Of a stretch of DNA of 64,000 bases, positions 26,174 to 39,600 are shown piece by piece. The position numbers were made by a program, and so were the translations under genes. The notes under the pieces are model-generated. The model did not search any database and had not been told where the DNA came from. It was given only the letters and a program-made list of their open reading frames with translations. Position 1 is the first letter of the stretch. Every line of letters starts with the position of its first letter. The stretch comes from Prinia subflava (Eukaryota; Chordata; Aves; Passeriformes; Cisticolidae): the NCBI RefSeq assembly GCF_021018805.1, contig NC_086259.1, positions 16,821,501-16,885,500 on the forward strand, read 5' to 3'.

Positions 26174-29100
26174 CTTTGTCTTCTGGAAACTCTGGGAACC
26201 TTTTCCTGGAAATAGGAAGAAAAAGTTGTTTTCTGTATTCCAGTGTGTGCTGGTCTATAGATGTATTCAGTCTTTTCAGCACTGTCTGAACTTTCAGCTT
26301 TTGAGAGAGTGAGAGCGGTAAAGAGAACGGACTTGATGTGAATGCTGCAATGTGGTGTGGCATTCTGACATTCTCATAGAATGGTTTTCGATAAAAGTCC
26401 AGCCTGATGAAGGTCACAACCTGCGTAATAGATCTGCAGCAAGCTCCTGTACTGGGACTGTTCAGCTCCTCAGTCAGATACGGTCAAACACTGCATTGCT
26501 CCCAGTCCAGTCCCCTCTTCCTGCTCTGCTGGCTCCATGTCACACACCATTAACCAGTTCAGGGCAGATGGAGATGAATTTGACCACTGCACCGTGTGCC
26601 CATGTCTAGGGAAGGTTCTTGGATTGGCACAAAGATTATACATAAACAAGTGACTGATAGTTCTGTTTTGGTGTGTGGATTATGTTTGACTCCAACAAAG
26701 GCTGGTGTGAATAATCTGCAAAGCACCAAACAAGGAGTAGGGAAGATTGAAGGGTATGAACAGAAGTGCATGGTGTTCTCTACAGTTGCCAAAGATATAA
26801 TGTGCTCAAGTTTATCAGGAAATTTGGGGATTGTAACTTCTGTTGGTCATTGAAAAAAAGTGTTAGTGTTTTAGAAGTAGGTATGTTTTCCAGAAAATGC
26901 AATGGTAAGGTACATATGCTGTGGGAGAAAAAATATTTCATGATAGTTGAGAGCATACTGAATTGAGTCCTTTGAAGTACAACGAATTGTCATGACACAT
27001 CATAACAAAATTAAATTTATTTAATAGTTTATTTTCACATAACTCTCCAGTGGTGAGTTTTGTAAATTATACTTCTGGTTCAAAAGAATGTCCATATTTA
27101 TACCATTTCCCCTGATTTTTATCCAATTCTAAATATTGACTCTGGTTGAAATAGAGTAGAAATAAATTTGAGGAAGAATTATTCAGTTTCCCACACACTT
27201 GGGGTGTGTGGCCTTTATTATGATGTGCTTTACCACTGCAGGAGTTGGGTGGAGGCTATAATCATTTCACTGTTTGGTGTGGAACTTGAACACCTAGTAA
27301 TTTCTAACAATATTTGACTAAGAATAATTTGTGCATTTATGAGTGCAAGGATGCAAATCGTGAAGAAGATACTTTCTTATTCCAGTATCCTTTGTGTACA
27401 TATATTTGTGCATTTATATATATATGTGAGTATATATGTATGCATGAATACTTGGCCTGTGTAAATAGGAGAGAAAATTGCTTGCTGAGGCCTAACCTTA
27501 TATTCTTGGTGTAAATATTCTCGTATGCTCTATTCCCTCATTGTTTTTCTAACAGCTGCCATCCTCTGAAAAGAGAGCACTGGAGCATGAAGGGAGATAG
27601 CAGGAGGGGGCCTCTCCCATGCTGTGTGCAAATGTACCATAATTGTTAATGTTCATTTTTGGTTTGGTTGTGAACGCAAATCTCGTAACTCTTCACATCT
27701 GTTTTGGGCATTTTCATCCAAGGATGTGTCAAAACTTTAATGAATGGCTCCTTTTACAGTGAAGTTTTAATGGCCTGGTTTAATTGAGGGGAAACTGATA
27801 CTTTGGAAGATAAGCACTGAAAGCGACGGGCTAGTTGGGTGACTCCAGTGTTGGATCACTGGGTTAAGATGAGTTGTTTTCAGAGGAGCAATTGTGATTG
27901 GGATTTCAGGAGTGTGTTCCAGATGGCTGGGTCCTGTTGGCTGAAATGAGAATGAATGTCCAGTCACCAAGAAGTAGTGGGAAATTCCAAAAATGTTTGA
28001 CTGCAAGAAACTTGGTCATGTCTCAAGGATTTGCTAGATCTGAGTGGAACATGGTTCTGTGCATTAAGTACAAATGATTATTTTGCTTTCTTTTTGACTC
28101 TTTGGTTTTTGTTTTAAAAAGTTGAATGAACAAGGTACTCAGTTTAACTGGCTGTTACTATGAGGTAGCCTCCTTATTCTTCTCTACTTCCCTTTTATAC
28201 CCCTTTTGTTCTTTTACAGGCTGAAAGGTAGTTTTTCTGGCCAAAGTTGATTTAGGAGTTGTGATGAGGTTTTGGTTAATTGCAGGCCTTAGAAGTCTGA
28301 TATCCTGAAGTATCTCACCTATCAAACTTGTTGCTTGTTTGATTGTTCTTTGTCAAAGTCTTGCTGTTCCTACTGGGGTTTTTGACACATAGAATTTGAA
28401 CTCGTTTCTCTTTTGCTCGGAAAAGTTAGTAAACATTTTGCTGTCAGCAAGGACAACACCACAAATCATCTCCAATCAACAACTTTTACCACAGGTTGGG
28501 CAGGAAGCGACACCCATGCTGTGCATTTACTGCCTGGCCCTCAGACCAGGCACGTGGCCATTTCCAATCACACAGCAATCGATTTTTGTTAGAGGCAGCA
28601 GCTGTGCATGGGTGGGAACCTGAGATGTGTCTCTTCCTCCTGGTCCGGGTCTGTGCCTTTGTTTGCTCACCAGCAGTGCTGAGCTCCAGATCATTCCTCT
28701 CATCTGGGCGCTGACCTCTTGAGACAGCAGCGATTCATAACACAAGCATCCCAAAAATGTAGAGCTGGATGTAAAAGTGTATCTCCCCTGTCTCAGGCCT
28801 GAATCTTTGCTGAAGAATTGGTCATTTCTTAGGGGATCAGTGGGATTTGGTGGCTCACCTGCCCATCTCTGCTCCATGCACACTGCAGTGTCTGTTTTCA
28901 TAGAAAACAGGTGAAAGACTCCTTCTTGGTGAGTCTTCTCTTTAAGTTTCTATTTATTTATTTAATTTATCTTCGCTCTGGTGCTCCTCTCTGCAGGTTC
29001 TTCGTACTTCTGAAAACAGAAGCAAACATGCCATGTTAGCTGCAGCAGATAAAGCAACTGTGTAAATATACAGTGACCACACTTTGGAGCCCCTTTGTTG

Positions 29101-31949
29101 GAACAGCCACTTTATGAGGGATTCCACTGTTCCTCAGCAACCAGCCTTGGTGCAGTTCTGCTTTTCTGTTTCTGGGCTCACCTTTTTCTTCCTGGCTCAG
29201 CTGGAGGAGCAAATGTTTTTGCTGCCTGATTTTTTTTCTCCTTTCTATGATAAAAGGATTTCTTTGGGATAACCTGATCAGTGACTGATATTTGTAAATC
29301 AACTGGACAAAAGGGAAGTGCCTGTTTTTGTTGTGTTCACCACTGAACCTGCTAATTCAGATGTGTGTGGTGATGGTCAGCTGGTTCCTCACTGCAGCTT
29401 TAGGCTCACATGCTGGTGCTTCCCAGTTTTGTAGTTTTGCCTTCCAGACTTGCCTTTTTGGTACAGCAGTAAAGATCTGGCAGAGACGGCAGTCCTGGAT
29501 GGAGGCTCTGCTGTGAGGATTTACATGAATGCAAGAAACCTTTTACTGATACATCCTTTTTCTTGAATTAAAATCAATGTTCAGGACATCAAATGGCATT
29601 CTTAAGCTAGGAACCAGTGTGTGACCACAGGATTCCTGCAGCCTTCCTGATATCCTCCTGATGCTGTGCCTTCATTCAGGTCATCCAGTTGCTGGTGTAA
29701 ATGCCAGCAGATCAATGTATCCCTCTCCTCTCTGTGCTGAGGCAAGAGGCATTGAGAGGGAGCCCTGTTTGGCTGAGTGTGGAGCACAGCACCACCTTTA
29801 TTGCCTGCTGGCCCCTGGGACCAAGCCACAGTGGGCAGCACCGCGGGCTCCAGCACTCAGGGAAGCTGCTGGGACAGCGAAGACTTCTTGATGTTGGAGC
29901 TCCTCAGAGTAGCTGGTGCTTTCAGCAGCCTGGTGCTCTTTCATCTCCTCCACAAGGAATGTGGAAGTGCACCACAGTCACACACACGATAATGTGTGGG
30001 TTACCCTTGTTTGCAAGAGCTGCAAATTTTTTGTTGTTCTTTCTCATATAAATACTAGCAGATGTAACCAGCAGTCTCCATGAAAGATTGGCATGAGGAA
30101 GGGAGCTTTTGCATTTAAAACCCATCTAAATATATAAATTCAAATAAACATTTTAACAAGAGGCAGGCCAGAAACAGTCTTGGGAGAGCGCTCTGTCCTT
30201 TAAAGACCAAGCTTTTTTGTTTTCCCCATTTTATTCTCTGACAGATGCCAAACACACAAAAGGAGGATTTCAGTGGCAGCATGTGGAGCTGATGTATATG
30301 ACTGCTTCTCAAACAGGTTGTTTTTCATTTCCCCAGTGCCAGCCCTTTGGGGAAAGCCTTGTTCTGACACTTTCATTTTAGTTTAATCTTCTTTAGAGTT
30401 TAATGGTGTTGAAATAGGGAGCAAAAAAGACTGGCGTGCAGTTTTACTCAGTTGCAAAACCTTTTGTGGGGCAGTCGTTACAAAGGATGCGATTCAGTAA
30501 CCAGTAGGTAAGAGTGAGGGACTATTTATATACTTAGAGATATCTAGGACATGCACAGGCTGATGGGTACAGCAACCTCGAGCAGACCTGAGCCTTCTGC
30601 AAAAGCCACTTTATCCTCTTGTGTCCCAAATGGCACTGGACATCTGGGCTCTTTGGGACAAAACATTTTGGGAAGAGCTCTTGGGGCATTTTGGGGACTG
30701 GTGGGCAAGCCATTTGTTAACCTTCTAATGATTTGCTCTTTAACAAGAGATGATTTGTTTCATTTCTTGGTTTTCCTGAAGGAAGAGTGGGGATGATACC
30801 ATAACCATTACAGTTGCTACCAGGAATGTTTATGTGGATCAGAAGCAAAACAGGCCTTTTCAGTTTCTTCTAGATTTATATACTCTTTGTCCTTCCAGGG
30901 AGGGGAAATTTGGTTTGATTTGATTGTTTAAAGTGGTTGGCAGGATTTGCACCTCATTGCAAATCATAAAATAAACTCCCTTGTGGTTATGTTGCTGCTT
31001 CTTACTTAAATGGTCTCTGTGGCCATTTAACCAATAAATTCCAGTAACAGCTGACATATTTGAGATAGAGGAGAAAAAAAAACCCCTTAACATTTAGGGC
31101 TCCAATAGAGAGTTTTACATTGCCTTTTCATTTTGAGTATATCATCTTGATGCAATTGGAGGTCATCCAGGCTAGCATTAACCCTTTGGGTAGAAGGAAA
31201 CATGATGCAGTGTGTCCTTTTGCTACATTTTCATCACACTACCACTCTCTAAAATGTCCCTTACCTATGTTTTTCTCTGTGTAACAGACATAAAAGCTCT
31301 GTCTGGGTGTTGCTTCACAGTTTGCTGTATGTATTTTACCCAGTAAATGCAACCTGCTGGAATTAATAGTTTCTGAGAGGATTCATTGAGATTTACTTAC
31401 CTTCTTTGTGTTCTAAATTGTTGTCTAGAAACATAGTTTGTACTATGCCTCAAGTACTATGACCAGCTTTACAAAAAGCTAGTAACATCAATTTCTGCTC
31501 CATTTGTTGTGTCCTCTCCTTCTGCGATCTGGGGAGTTGGGGGGGAGGAACAGATGGGGAGACCATCTCTTCTGCAGAAGCGTGGGTGAAGAAACATTTG
31601 CCTCTGTGAGTGGCCACATTTCTTGGCCACTTCCTGAACAGGAGCTGCCAGTCCCTGTCATACCTCCAGCGAGCAAGCAGAGCCCTCAGTAAACACACCA
31701 GCTCCCTGTGTGCAAAGGTATGCAAGGAGGGGAGACCTCGGCTGAGCGGAATCAAGCATCAGACCTCCCCAGCCATGCATTGCTTCCCTCATTCCTCCCT
31801 CCTCTTCCAGGAAACCAAGGCTGCCTCTGTTTATCCGCACCCTCATCACAGAGTCAAAAAGCCCTGGGCTTCAGTTTCCACTTCAAAGGCAGTGTTGGCT
31901 GCTGTGTTGGAGATGGAGCCTGATAATTTTGGTTATGAGTGGCTGGTAT
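26174..31949 (+). other. intronic DNA, nothing firm
   Basis: Mostly single-copy. Only the TA/TG stretch at 27397 stands out. GC-richer patches occur at 28490-28720 and 29640-29960 without CpG clustering. No exon or clear repeat seen. Confidence 0.65.
27397..27447 (+). repeat. AT-rich TA/TG dinucleotide stretch
   Basis: Interrupted (TA)n with TG substitutions: TTTATATATATATGTG and GAGTATATATGTATGCATG. The longest pure TA run is short. Confidence 0.85.
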
Positions 31950-32030
31950 GTTCCTCCGGCTGGAATTACCGCTGGCGGAGGCGCTCCGCGGGCAGCCTTG
32001 CCCAGTGAGGTCATCGGCGTGCAGCAAGGG
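31950..32030. promoter_or_regulatory. small CpG knot
   Basis: Eight CpGs in about 80 bp in otherwise CpG-poor intron. It includes the hairpin GCGGAG-GCG-CTCCGC and CCGCGGGCAGC, which loosely resembles half of a CTCF core. Function is not shown. Confidence 0.25.
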
Positions 32031-32825
32031 CAGAGGGCTGGAAAAAAGGTTTCCTTGCAGAGCTCTGCCCTTGTGGTGAGACCACCTCTAAGAGATCCCG
32101 TGCCAGTCATTTCTGGGTTTCTCCACAGATGCTCTTTGAAAACGTGCCAGCTGCTGCCAACTGCGATGATGGTTTTCATGCTGTGTCTACTAGTAATTGA
32201 AATCAGGGAAAAACCTGTGGAATTTGGTTCTGTGAGGAGAGAAAAGAAGAAATGTGTATGTTGCATTACACTACACACCACTGTAAAGCCAATAGATTGT
32301 GTGGATCTTTCAAGAAAAAGCATTTGGCCCAGTCTGACTGGTACGTGCAACTGTATTTTTAGATACACAGCGAGGTAGCGCTGGAAGAAACCAACAGCTT
32401 GGGATTCAGGTTTTGGGTGCTGTGTGCAGTGGCTTGTGCAATAGTACAGCTACTCAGAGGATCTCTTGAAGTGTAACTGTGCTTGCTCATTCAGTGGTCA
32501 GAGTACAGGAAGTTCATGTTGGTGTGCAGTGGTTTTTTTTAAAGGTTTTGGTAAAGTAATAGATACATCATAGGAAATGACGTGGCTTCTGGCTAATCCC
32601 TGGGTTCTTCTGCTTTCTTCTGAAATTAATTTACTTTAAAAAGCTGTTATGCAGCTATATAAATCAAAGTGCAAATGTATGTCTTATATTTTGGAATCAA
32701 ACCTTCCCCTGTCTTATTTTGAACCTTTGAGAAAAGTGATGTAGAGTTTTAATTACACTTTCCAGCCATGTAAATTGCAGAGTTGATTATATACATTAGC
32801 ATTGTCTGACCTAGTTCTGCTACTG

Positions 32826-32981
32826 TGCCTTTCATCTATGGATCTCCAAGTGCCTTGCAAAGAAAATTCCTTGATATGAGGAGATGGGGAACCAGGGACA
32901 CAGAGAAACAAAGCAAATACCCAGCCTGACAGTGACTGAACCCCAAGGGGAAGCAAGGGTTTCTGAGTCTCAGTGGGCTAA
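32826..32981. repeat. ancient amniote MIR/L3-like repeat
   Basis: The stretch runs TTCATCTATGGATCTCCAAG, TGCCTTGCAAAG, GAGATGGGGAACCAGGGACA, CAGAGAAACAAAGCAAAT, CCCAGCCTGACAGTGACTGA, GTTTCTGAGTCTCAGT. This follows the order of a very old amniote repeat whose consensus includes GGATCTCAAAGTGCTTTACA, GATGGGGAAACTGAGGCACA and CCCAGCAGGCCAGTGGCAGA. I cannot say which named family (MIR, L2 or L3/CR1-L3) without a library search. Divergence is high, as expected for an old insertion. Confidence 0.6.
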
Positions 32982-34754
32982 GTAATCCTTAGTGCCCACC
33001 ATTGCTGACTGCTTGTCTACCCTTGCTCTACACACCGTGTAACTGTATACTCGTATTTTTCTACAAGGTTTGTCTTGCATTTCTTATCCTAACTGAATGG
33101 ATGTAATTGAATGTAATGTAATTTCCTTCTAAGCCATTCAGATTTTGTTATAATTTGTAGTTCTGGAGGTTGCTGTGGCATGTAAATTAGGTTTGTGTTT
33201 TCTGTTGGGTTTTATATTTCCTTTGATCCTGTGACACCTCCCATTTTCTCTAGGGCTGGCAGTAGGATAGTAGGGAAACAGAGACGAGTCATGTTGCATT
33301 TCATTTTTGGCCTGTTTTTTTCCGAAATTGATTGATGAAATAATGGCTTTGCTGACACACAGGTCTGTGACGTATGTAAATAATCCCACATATGGTTAGC
33401 CAAGGCTTCGCTTGTCCAAGTGGAGGGTGGCTTTTACTGTTTTGCAATGTGTAAGCTGATAATTTCTCTGAAATTGAAATCAAAAGACAGATTTCTGATA
33501 AGGATCAGTGACAGTTGCCCATTGCTCTGAAATGTATCTGTTTTAGCCCCGATGAAAGATGTTTGCTTATCTGCTTCCAGAATCAGATGTTTCTGTTTAT
33601 CTACAGAGCTGGAGTATCAACAATACAGACTCCCACTACTACACATCCCATCACTTGCTCACTGAGGAGAGCCTGTGGGGTCAGAGGTGCTTCAACACTC
33701 CTGACCCAGTTTTTCCTTTGGCCTTCATTCTGACTTTGCTCATGTCAGTCCATGCTAAGCATGATTGAAATAGAGAAAAGCAAAGCAACCCTTTCTATTT
33801 GCTGTGTTCCAAGATTTTAGAATAAAGGAATTAAGTGGGATAGACAACGAGATTTTGAGGCTGAATGACGTTGCTTTCCTTCTGTTCATTGATAACCAGC
33901 TGTCACTTTGCAAAGCCCCAGTGCTGTGTTCATAACAAGAGCTTTCAGATCAAGAGCAGCAGTGTGAATGCTGTCCCCTGGTCTAGGAGAGGTGTTCCTC
34001 CTGTATTGATCCTTGTGGTTATAATTCACAGTGATACATCCTTCGTTGTGTGAAGCACCCACAGTCAGTATTGATGGGCATGTTGGTGCTTGGGATGTGC
34101 ATCTTCTATGATCGCAGGGTATTGCCTGTGCTTTGTCAAAAGCTGACACCAGTACAATTTATGGACTGATTGAGCTGAATGAACTGTTAACATGGTTTAA
34201 ACTAATTTCCATTTAAAACTGGTCAAAACAGGGGGTTCTGCTTGCTGGGATAAGCAGCCTACAGGAGTATTGGCAGTAGTAGTGTGCAGAGTGTGTGTTT
34301 GAGCTGGCTGCCCTGTGTTCAGGATAATGGTGGTATCTACGCTTTCCTACCCTGGCTGTGCTGTGACAGCATCCCAGGATGTGATTTATTAGGAAATGTT
34401 CTCTTTGCTGATAAGGAGAGTGTATTAGTCGGGAAACTTAAGCTTGGTTGTGCCTGCAAGGATGTGGAAGTCACAGGCTGGATGGTTGCTTTGTAAAACT
34501 GGCACGTAGTGTAAGCTTGTACCATACCACGTTGTGAGTGGTGCTGTTCTTGCTTTTGCCAAGTTAATTTAGGCAGTTTGAGAAAATAAACTAAGCTCAG
34601 CTGTTGCGTGCTACTTTGTGATAACGCATCTTATGTGTGAGATGATTTTAGTTTGACAGATTCTTCAAGTTTGGAGCTGTGCCTTTTTTGCTACTCTATA
34701 GAAAATGAAGTGAAGCAGTTAGTTCTCCGTGGCAGCAAATGGTTTGGGTCATTC

Positions 34755-34769
34755 TTTTTTTTTTTTTTT
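34755..34769 (+). repeat. poly-T tract, 15 nt
   Basis: Uninterrupted run of 15 T. No adjoining retroelement recognised on the minus strand. Confidence 0.95.
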
Positions 34770-35400
34770 AATTTGATATACTTGGTTTCCTTTGGCCAAA
34801 AATAAAAGAAACTCTTTGTCAGAAGGCAGATTCTGAGTCTGAGTTATTTCAAAATGAGCTAAACAAGAAATACTGCAGGTAGATAGTGATATGTTACCAG
34901 GCCTAAGGCACAGCCTAAAGGAAGGTGTATGAAACCTAGAAACCCTCAAGAGCCTTAAAGGTCAAAGCAGCCTGTTAAAATCATCAGAAGAGATTTCTGG
35001 AAGCTGGGGCAAAGTTGCTAGAAGGGCAGTAACACGCTCTTAGTCAACTTAGGAGCTGATGAGCTCCTCTCCCTCGTTGTGCAATTAAACCAGTTCTTAT
35101 TTTTCAGTTTCGATTGTTTGGCAGGTCTGCCTCCCTCCCTGGGCCGAGTTCAGCTGCAGATGTCAGTGAGGTTACAGAGCCCTCTGGGTGCATTCTCTGC
35201 CGTGGTTCTTGCAGGTCACCCTCGCTGAGCCCTGCTCAGGGAGCACAGCCTGGAGCACGCAGGCTCAGCCTTCGCCTTCCCTGCACGGCCGGCCAAAGCC
35301 AGGCTGTTAACACCAAACCTGCAGTCGAAGGTTTGCTCTCTGCAGACTTTTCTCTGCTTTCTCAGGGAATAAGGCGCAGCAAGTCCAGTTGCTGACGTCT

Positions 35401-35600
35401 TTCAGCTTCTGCTGAAGCAATTAGGGAGTGCTGGCGGCAGAGCTGAGCTCTGCCCTGGCCGGGCCTGGAAGGCCGTGTGAGGGAGGAAGCGCTGGGGTTG
35501 GAAGTGGTTTCATAATCTTCGGTGGGAAGGCAGAGCGCGTCACTGCGGACAAACGGCTTCAAACGCCGCGCATCACGGTGCTGATACCCAGCAGTAAATA
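35401..35600. promoter_or_regulatory. CpG-dense GC-rich block, candidate promoter or enhancer
   Basis: The densest CpG cluster I see in the window: about a dozen CpGs between 35430 and 35580 (e.g. GGCCGGGCC, GAGCGCGTC, AACGCCGCGCATCACGG), inside a GC-richer segment running 35100-35800. It carries a 19-bp palindrome GGCAGAGCT-G-AGCTCTGCC (35436-35454) and the hairpin TTCAGC-TTCT-GCTGAA (35401-35416). Several frames are open across it, as CpG-rich DNA has fewer stops. An acceptor-like CTTATTTTTCAG ends at 35107. It could be an alternative CMIP promoter, an enhancer, or simply GC-rich DNA. Confidence 0.35.
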
Positions 35601-38005
35601 CGAGTCTCCCTCCACTCTTGGCTGCTTTGTTGGCCAGGGAGCTGATGCTGCTGGAATGTGGGGAGTTGGTGGGTGTGTGGAGAGTGTGGGATTTCTCCTG
35701 GAGGGGGATTTGGCTCTGGGGCTGAGCGGTGACCGGGGTCCCTGGGTGTCGTGAGGCTGTGCAGGGACAGCTCTCTCCTCTCTGGGATGCTCTCTCTGGA
35801 CAGTGGTTCCCTGGCACCTGAGCTTGCTGGGAAAGACAAAAGCTGAATGAACACAGTCACCTGCTGTTAACACCCCAAATACAGAGGGTCTCCTGTCCCC
35901 AACCAGTGCATCAACCATACAGGTGTCATTTGTTGTCCAGGCTTTGTCTGATGTTCAGTGGATAATGAAAAAACTCATCTTGCTTTGCAGTCATATATAG
36001 AATTTTCTGACTTCTTATTTTATCCCCCTCAGCATAAGAATTGGGGAAAAGTGGTTCTTCTTGATTATGTATCGTTATGTATTTGGTTATGTTATACGAT
36101 CTTTTTCTGGTTATCTGTTCCTTATCTAAGTTTTTTCTTAGTAGTTTGGAGTCTCCAACATATATGTGTCATAAGAGCTTACAGTCTAAAAATTAACATT
36201 ATGCTGCCTGCTGTCATTGCTTTTGTGATAGCACAAAAAGCTGAGGAATAACATGAATGAAAGTTAGAAAGAATGAATCAAAGTGGTAAAGACAAGATAC
36301 TACTCCTAAGAATGATTTGTGTCAGTTGTAAAAAATAATTTTTACCTCAGGCTGAAAAGGAGAAATGGATATCAGAATTCAGAAAAAAAAAGCTTTTATT
36401 TAACAAAAATAAAACTACTGTTTAAGTGTTAGTTTTAAATGGGAAGCAAAGCATGAAACCACAGGCAATTTGTGTTTTTTGCACAGTATTGCAAAAGACA
36501 CAAAAGAGACTGCCAAGCACAGCAAACCTGAGCTTGAGGGGCTAGTTCAGAAAGGGTGTCCAGAAATGCACAGCAAACTCTGAAAAGAATGCTGTGCTTT
36601 TCTCCTTGTTCTTTTTAAGCATGCAGAAAGTGGATGTTAAACTCCCCTTGTGTGTATTTAAGGTCACTATCTCTAACTCACACCCTTGTGTACAGGCACA
36701 TTCTGCTTGGAAGCGGAAGCATTTGCTGGAACACATTCAGAGAGCCCAGATCCTGACTGGGTGTTGCTGAAATTTCCATGCTGATTTTTAAATAGTTTCT
36801 CATCTGCACAAATTAAGTTCTGTCGTTGCTTGTCTTTTGACATTGTAGACATCAAACTTCAAAGACTTTCTTGACTGCCAAATAAAACATTGGCATCCTC
36901 TAATTTCTAATAGTCGCTAAAATGAAAGAGTGCTACAGGTTCTGAGCTGGAAGGAGTAAGTCTTGGTCATGTTGGAATACAACTGGAATGAGAAATCTTA
37001 TTTGCTCTTTGAGACTAATTTACAAAGAATTTGAGTAGAGCAGGAAGACTTGAGTTTTCTGTTTTCAGTATTGAAATAATTGGCTCATAATTGAAAAAGG
37101 AGCCTGATGCTGCAGACACATAATTTATTTAGCATTATAGAAACGCATTGTTTTCACAAAAGGGATTAAAGCATCGAGAAAAAAAACATTTTCAATTCTG
37201 TTTCTTACCATGTGGTGGTTTTACTCTCAGATTTCTGTGAATGACTTACGTACAAATTATGAAGTGCAGTGTTGTAGAATGAGAACACAAAAGATCTGCC
37301 TTTATGTTTGCCAGATCAGTGCTTTCAGTTTTTCAGTGTTCTTACCCTGTTCAGAAATGTAAGGCTTGTATTTGAACAGTGGCTGTAGAAAGTTGTCCTA
37401 GATTTCCTCCTTCCCGTAGTAGAGATATTGTTGCATGTTGTTGATGAACCCTTGCCAGCATCTGAGAAGATGTAATTTCTGATCAGTCTCACTGGGTTTG
37501 CAAATTTACTGTTCTGTTTGCTGGAGATTTTGCTAGAAAGAAAAAGAACAACATGGCAATTTTTTTTTAAATTTTACTGGGGAAGTTTGTGCTTTTTTCA
37601 GCCTCTGCTTTTACCGTTTCTGATGGATGGTGGTAAACTCATCTCTAAATATTGTTTTAGATAAACAGAAGTGAATGAAGAGACTTGTAAAATCTGACAG
37701 GTTCTCTTAGTAAGGTTTCATATTTTGAGAACAGCAGAGCTTTGGTTACAGCAGCAGAGTGATTGTGTCCCCTCAGCTGTGATTACCATTAGCTTTGGGT
37801 CCCTGGTGCATTATACAGCATTAATTAATATTAAAAAGCAAACAAAACAAACAAAAAAAAGCTGAAAACCTGTAATATTCTCATAAGGTATTTCTAACAG
37901 TTTATAAATACAGACTTTAGCATGGAGTTAGTATTGTCCCAGGCACTCCAGTGAATCTGGGTTCTAGGGAGAGAGCAGGACTCCTGTTAACACTGGGAGG
38001 GGTGA

Positions 38006-38020
38006 CTGCTGCTGCTGCTG
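38006..38020 (+). repeat. (CTG)5 trinucleotide run
   Basis: Five perfect CTG units; short and likely stable. Confidence 0.9.
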
Positions 38021-39519
38021 TCTGCCAGTTCTGTAATCCCTGTTTTAAATTCTGCTAAAAACCAACTTGATGTCAACACTTTTGAGATCCTGCATTCTCA
38101 AAGCTTCTTCTGTTAGAATCAGAACATGAGCATAGAGGAGGAACCTGTGCCTGGGTGACACTGGATGCTAGCATGATGTGCACAAGCCTGGCCAGATGAG
38201 CAAGTTCAATCAGAAGTGCAGTTTTTGCCACATGAGTGTCTGTTTTCTGGTACTGAACTGTCTGGGTTTGGCTCTGGTGTCATGCTGAAATGCCAGGACT
38301 GGAACACAGTACAGAAACCAGGACACCTGATTTGAGTCTTAGCATTTGATTCACTGAGACCTGAATTTTCCTGGGTTTGATTTGATTACTCGTTGGAACT
38401 GGAGAAGCAAAGACTCAGATTTATAAAATTCTTTGGTTTCATGTATGTTTTTAGTGATATCCCTAGAGCATTTTGGGGCCATTCAGAAGAAAAAGGAAGA
38501 GACGCAGGAGTATGTACTTCTTATTTTCCATAATCCAGTTGCATATGGCTACACTACATTTACTTTAGTATTTACACAACTCAGAGGGACATCTTTTAGC
38601 CTTGAATTCTGTCTGTAGTCTGAATTCACACCTTTGATGCTTTCCTTTGTGGAGAGCATGAGACTTGGTTATATGTCAAAACAAAAGTGTCGTAGAGCAT
38701 CACCTGAATCATCTCCATCCTCAGCCTGGTTCGGTCTCAGCCTTCTTCAAGATGTGTTGATGGTTCAGCTGCTGATTTCTGTCTCCAGATAATGTCAGTC
38801 CATACTAATGAATGTCATTAATTGATTAAAATGGTTCATGAGATGACTGAGATTTCAAGGAGTCCAAACTTCAAATATAATGGCAGAGAAGCTGCTGATC
38901 ATCAGTGCCTGAGAGGGCTGGAGTAATTTCTGGGAATGTTCTGATAACTTGCATCCAAGATTCCTGTAGAACTGTCATTTTGAAGGCATTTTAATTAGAT
39001 GTTGTGGAGACCAATTATGTGATGTGAATTTTTAGGGAAGAAAAGTAAATTCCATAAAGCTTTGGTCACTGAATTTTTTCTTTTTTTCCCCATGGCCTTC
39101 AGCACCTGTGAACTGCAGATACTCAGAGTAGGTTTAAATGCTATAAAGAGGACCAGTAGAATCAAGGGTTGTATTCATCCTGCAGCAGCTAGTGAAATGA
39201 TTGCATTTTTGTACCTGTGTATATGCCTTAAACATTTTTTGGCACTAGAAGTGTAATCTTCAGCTCTTCTCATCCAACATTTTCATGGTCTGCCATGGCT
39301 ATTTATGCATTTGTAAGGTTGATGGACAGTTCTCATAAAGTGCCTTGTCAATAGCTCTGTTTATTTGTCGTGGCAGTGTTGCAAGCCTGTGCTACTTCTT
39401 TCTCAGCAAGGACAATACAGTTGCCATTCTTCTTTGTTCTGGGATGATTTTTTCCAGCTAGGAAAACTGAATGGGTGCAGCATTAGTCAGGGACCGTAGT
39501 TTTTAACGCCTGAGAAGAA

Positions 39520-39600
39520 ACATTGTGATTGTCTAGTCTGACGTCTTCAAAACCTCATCCAGCAAGTTTGGCGTTGACTTGTAATTTGCAGCTCACAAGC
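39520..39600. repeat. possible old CR1/L3-type fragment
   Basis: CATTGTGATTGTCTAGTCTG followed by AACCTCATCCAGCAAG resembles an old sauropsid repeat with GATTGTCTAGTCTGACCTCC and GAACCTCACCCAGTGATTCC. The match is short and rests on recollection. Confidence 0.3.

Noticed and set aside
26373..26410. Possible minus-strand CR1 tail (TCATAGAATGGTTTTC)
   Set aside because: Only about 13 bases fit. The sequence that should follow in a reversed CR1 is absent.
31883..32368. 161-codon open frame on the minus strand
   Set aside because: It overlaps the CpG knot, where stops are rarer, and shows no domain or splice context.
34060..34115. Possible CR1 tail (GGGCATGTTGGTGCTTGGG followed by TTCTATGATC)
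   Set aside because: The pieces are suggestive but the middle TTGGACT-GATGATCT-AGAGGTC part is missing and the spacing is wrong.
35362..35817. 151-codon minus-strand frame and overlapping forward frames
   Set aside because: All arise in the GC-rich block, several frames are open at once, and none looks like a protein. Kept only as a CpG block.
35958..36251. 97-codon frame resembling a multi-pass membrane protein
   Set aside because: Hydrophobic content follows from T-rich codons; no start context, homology or neighbouring exon was seen.
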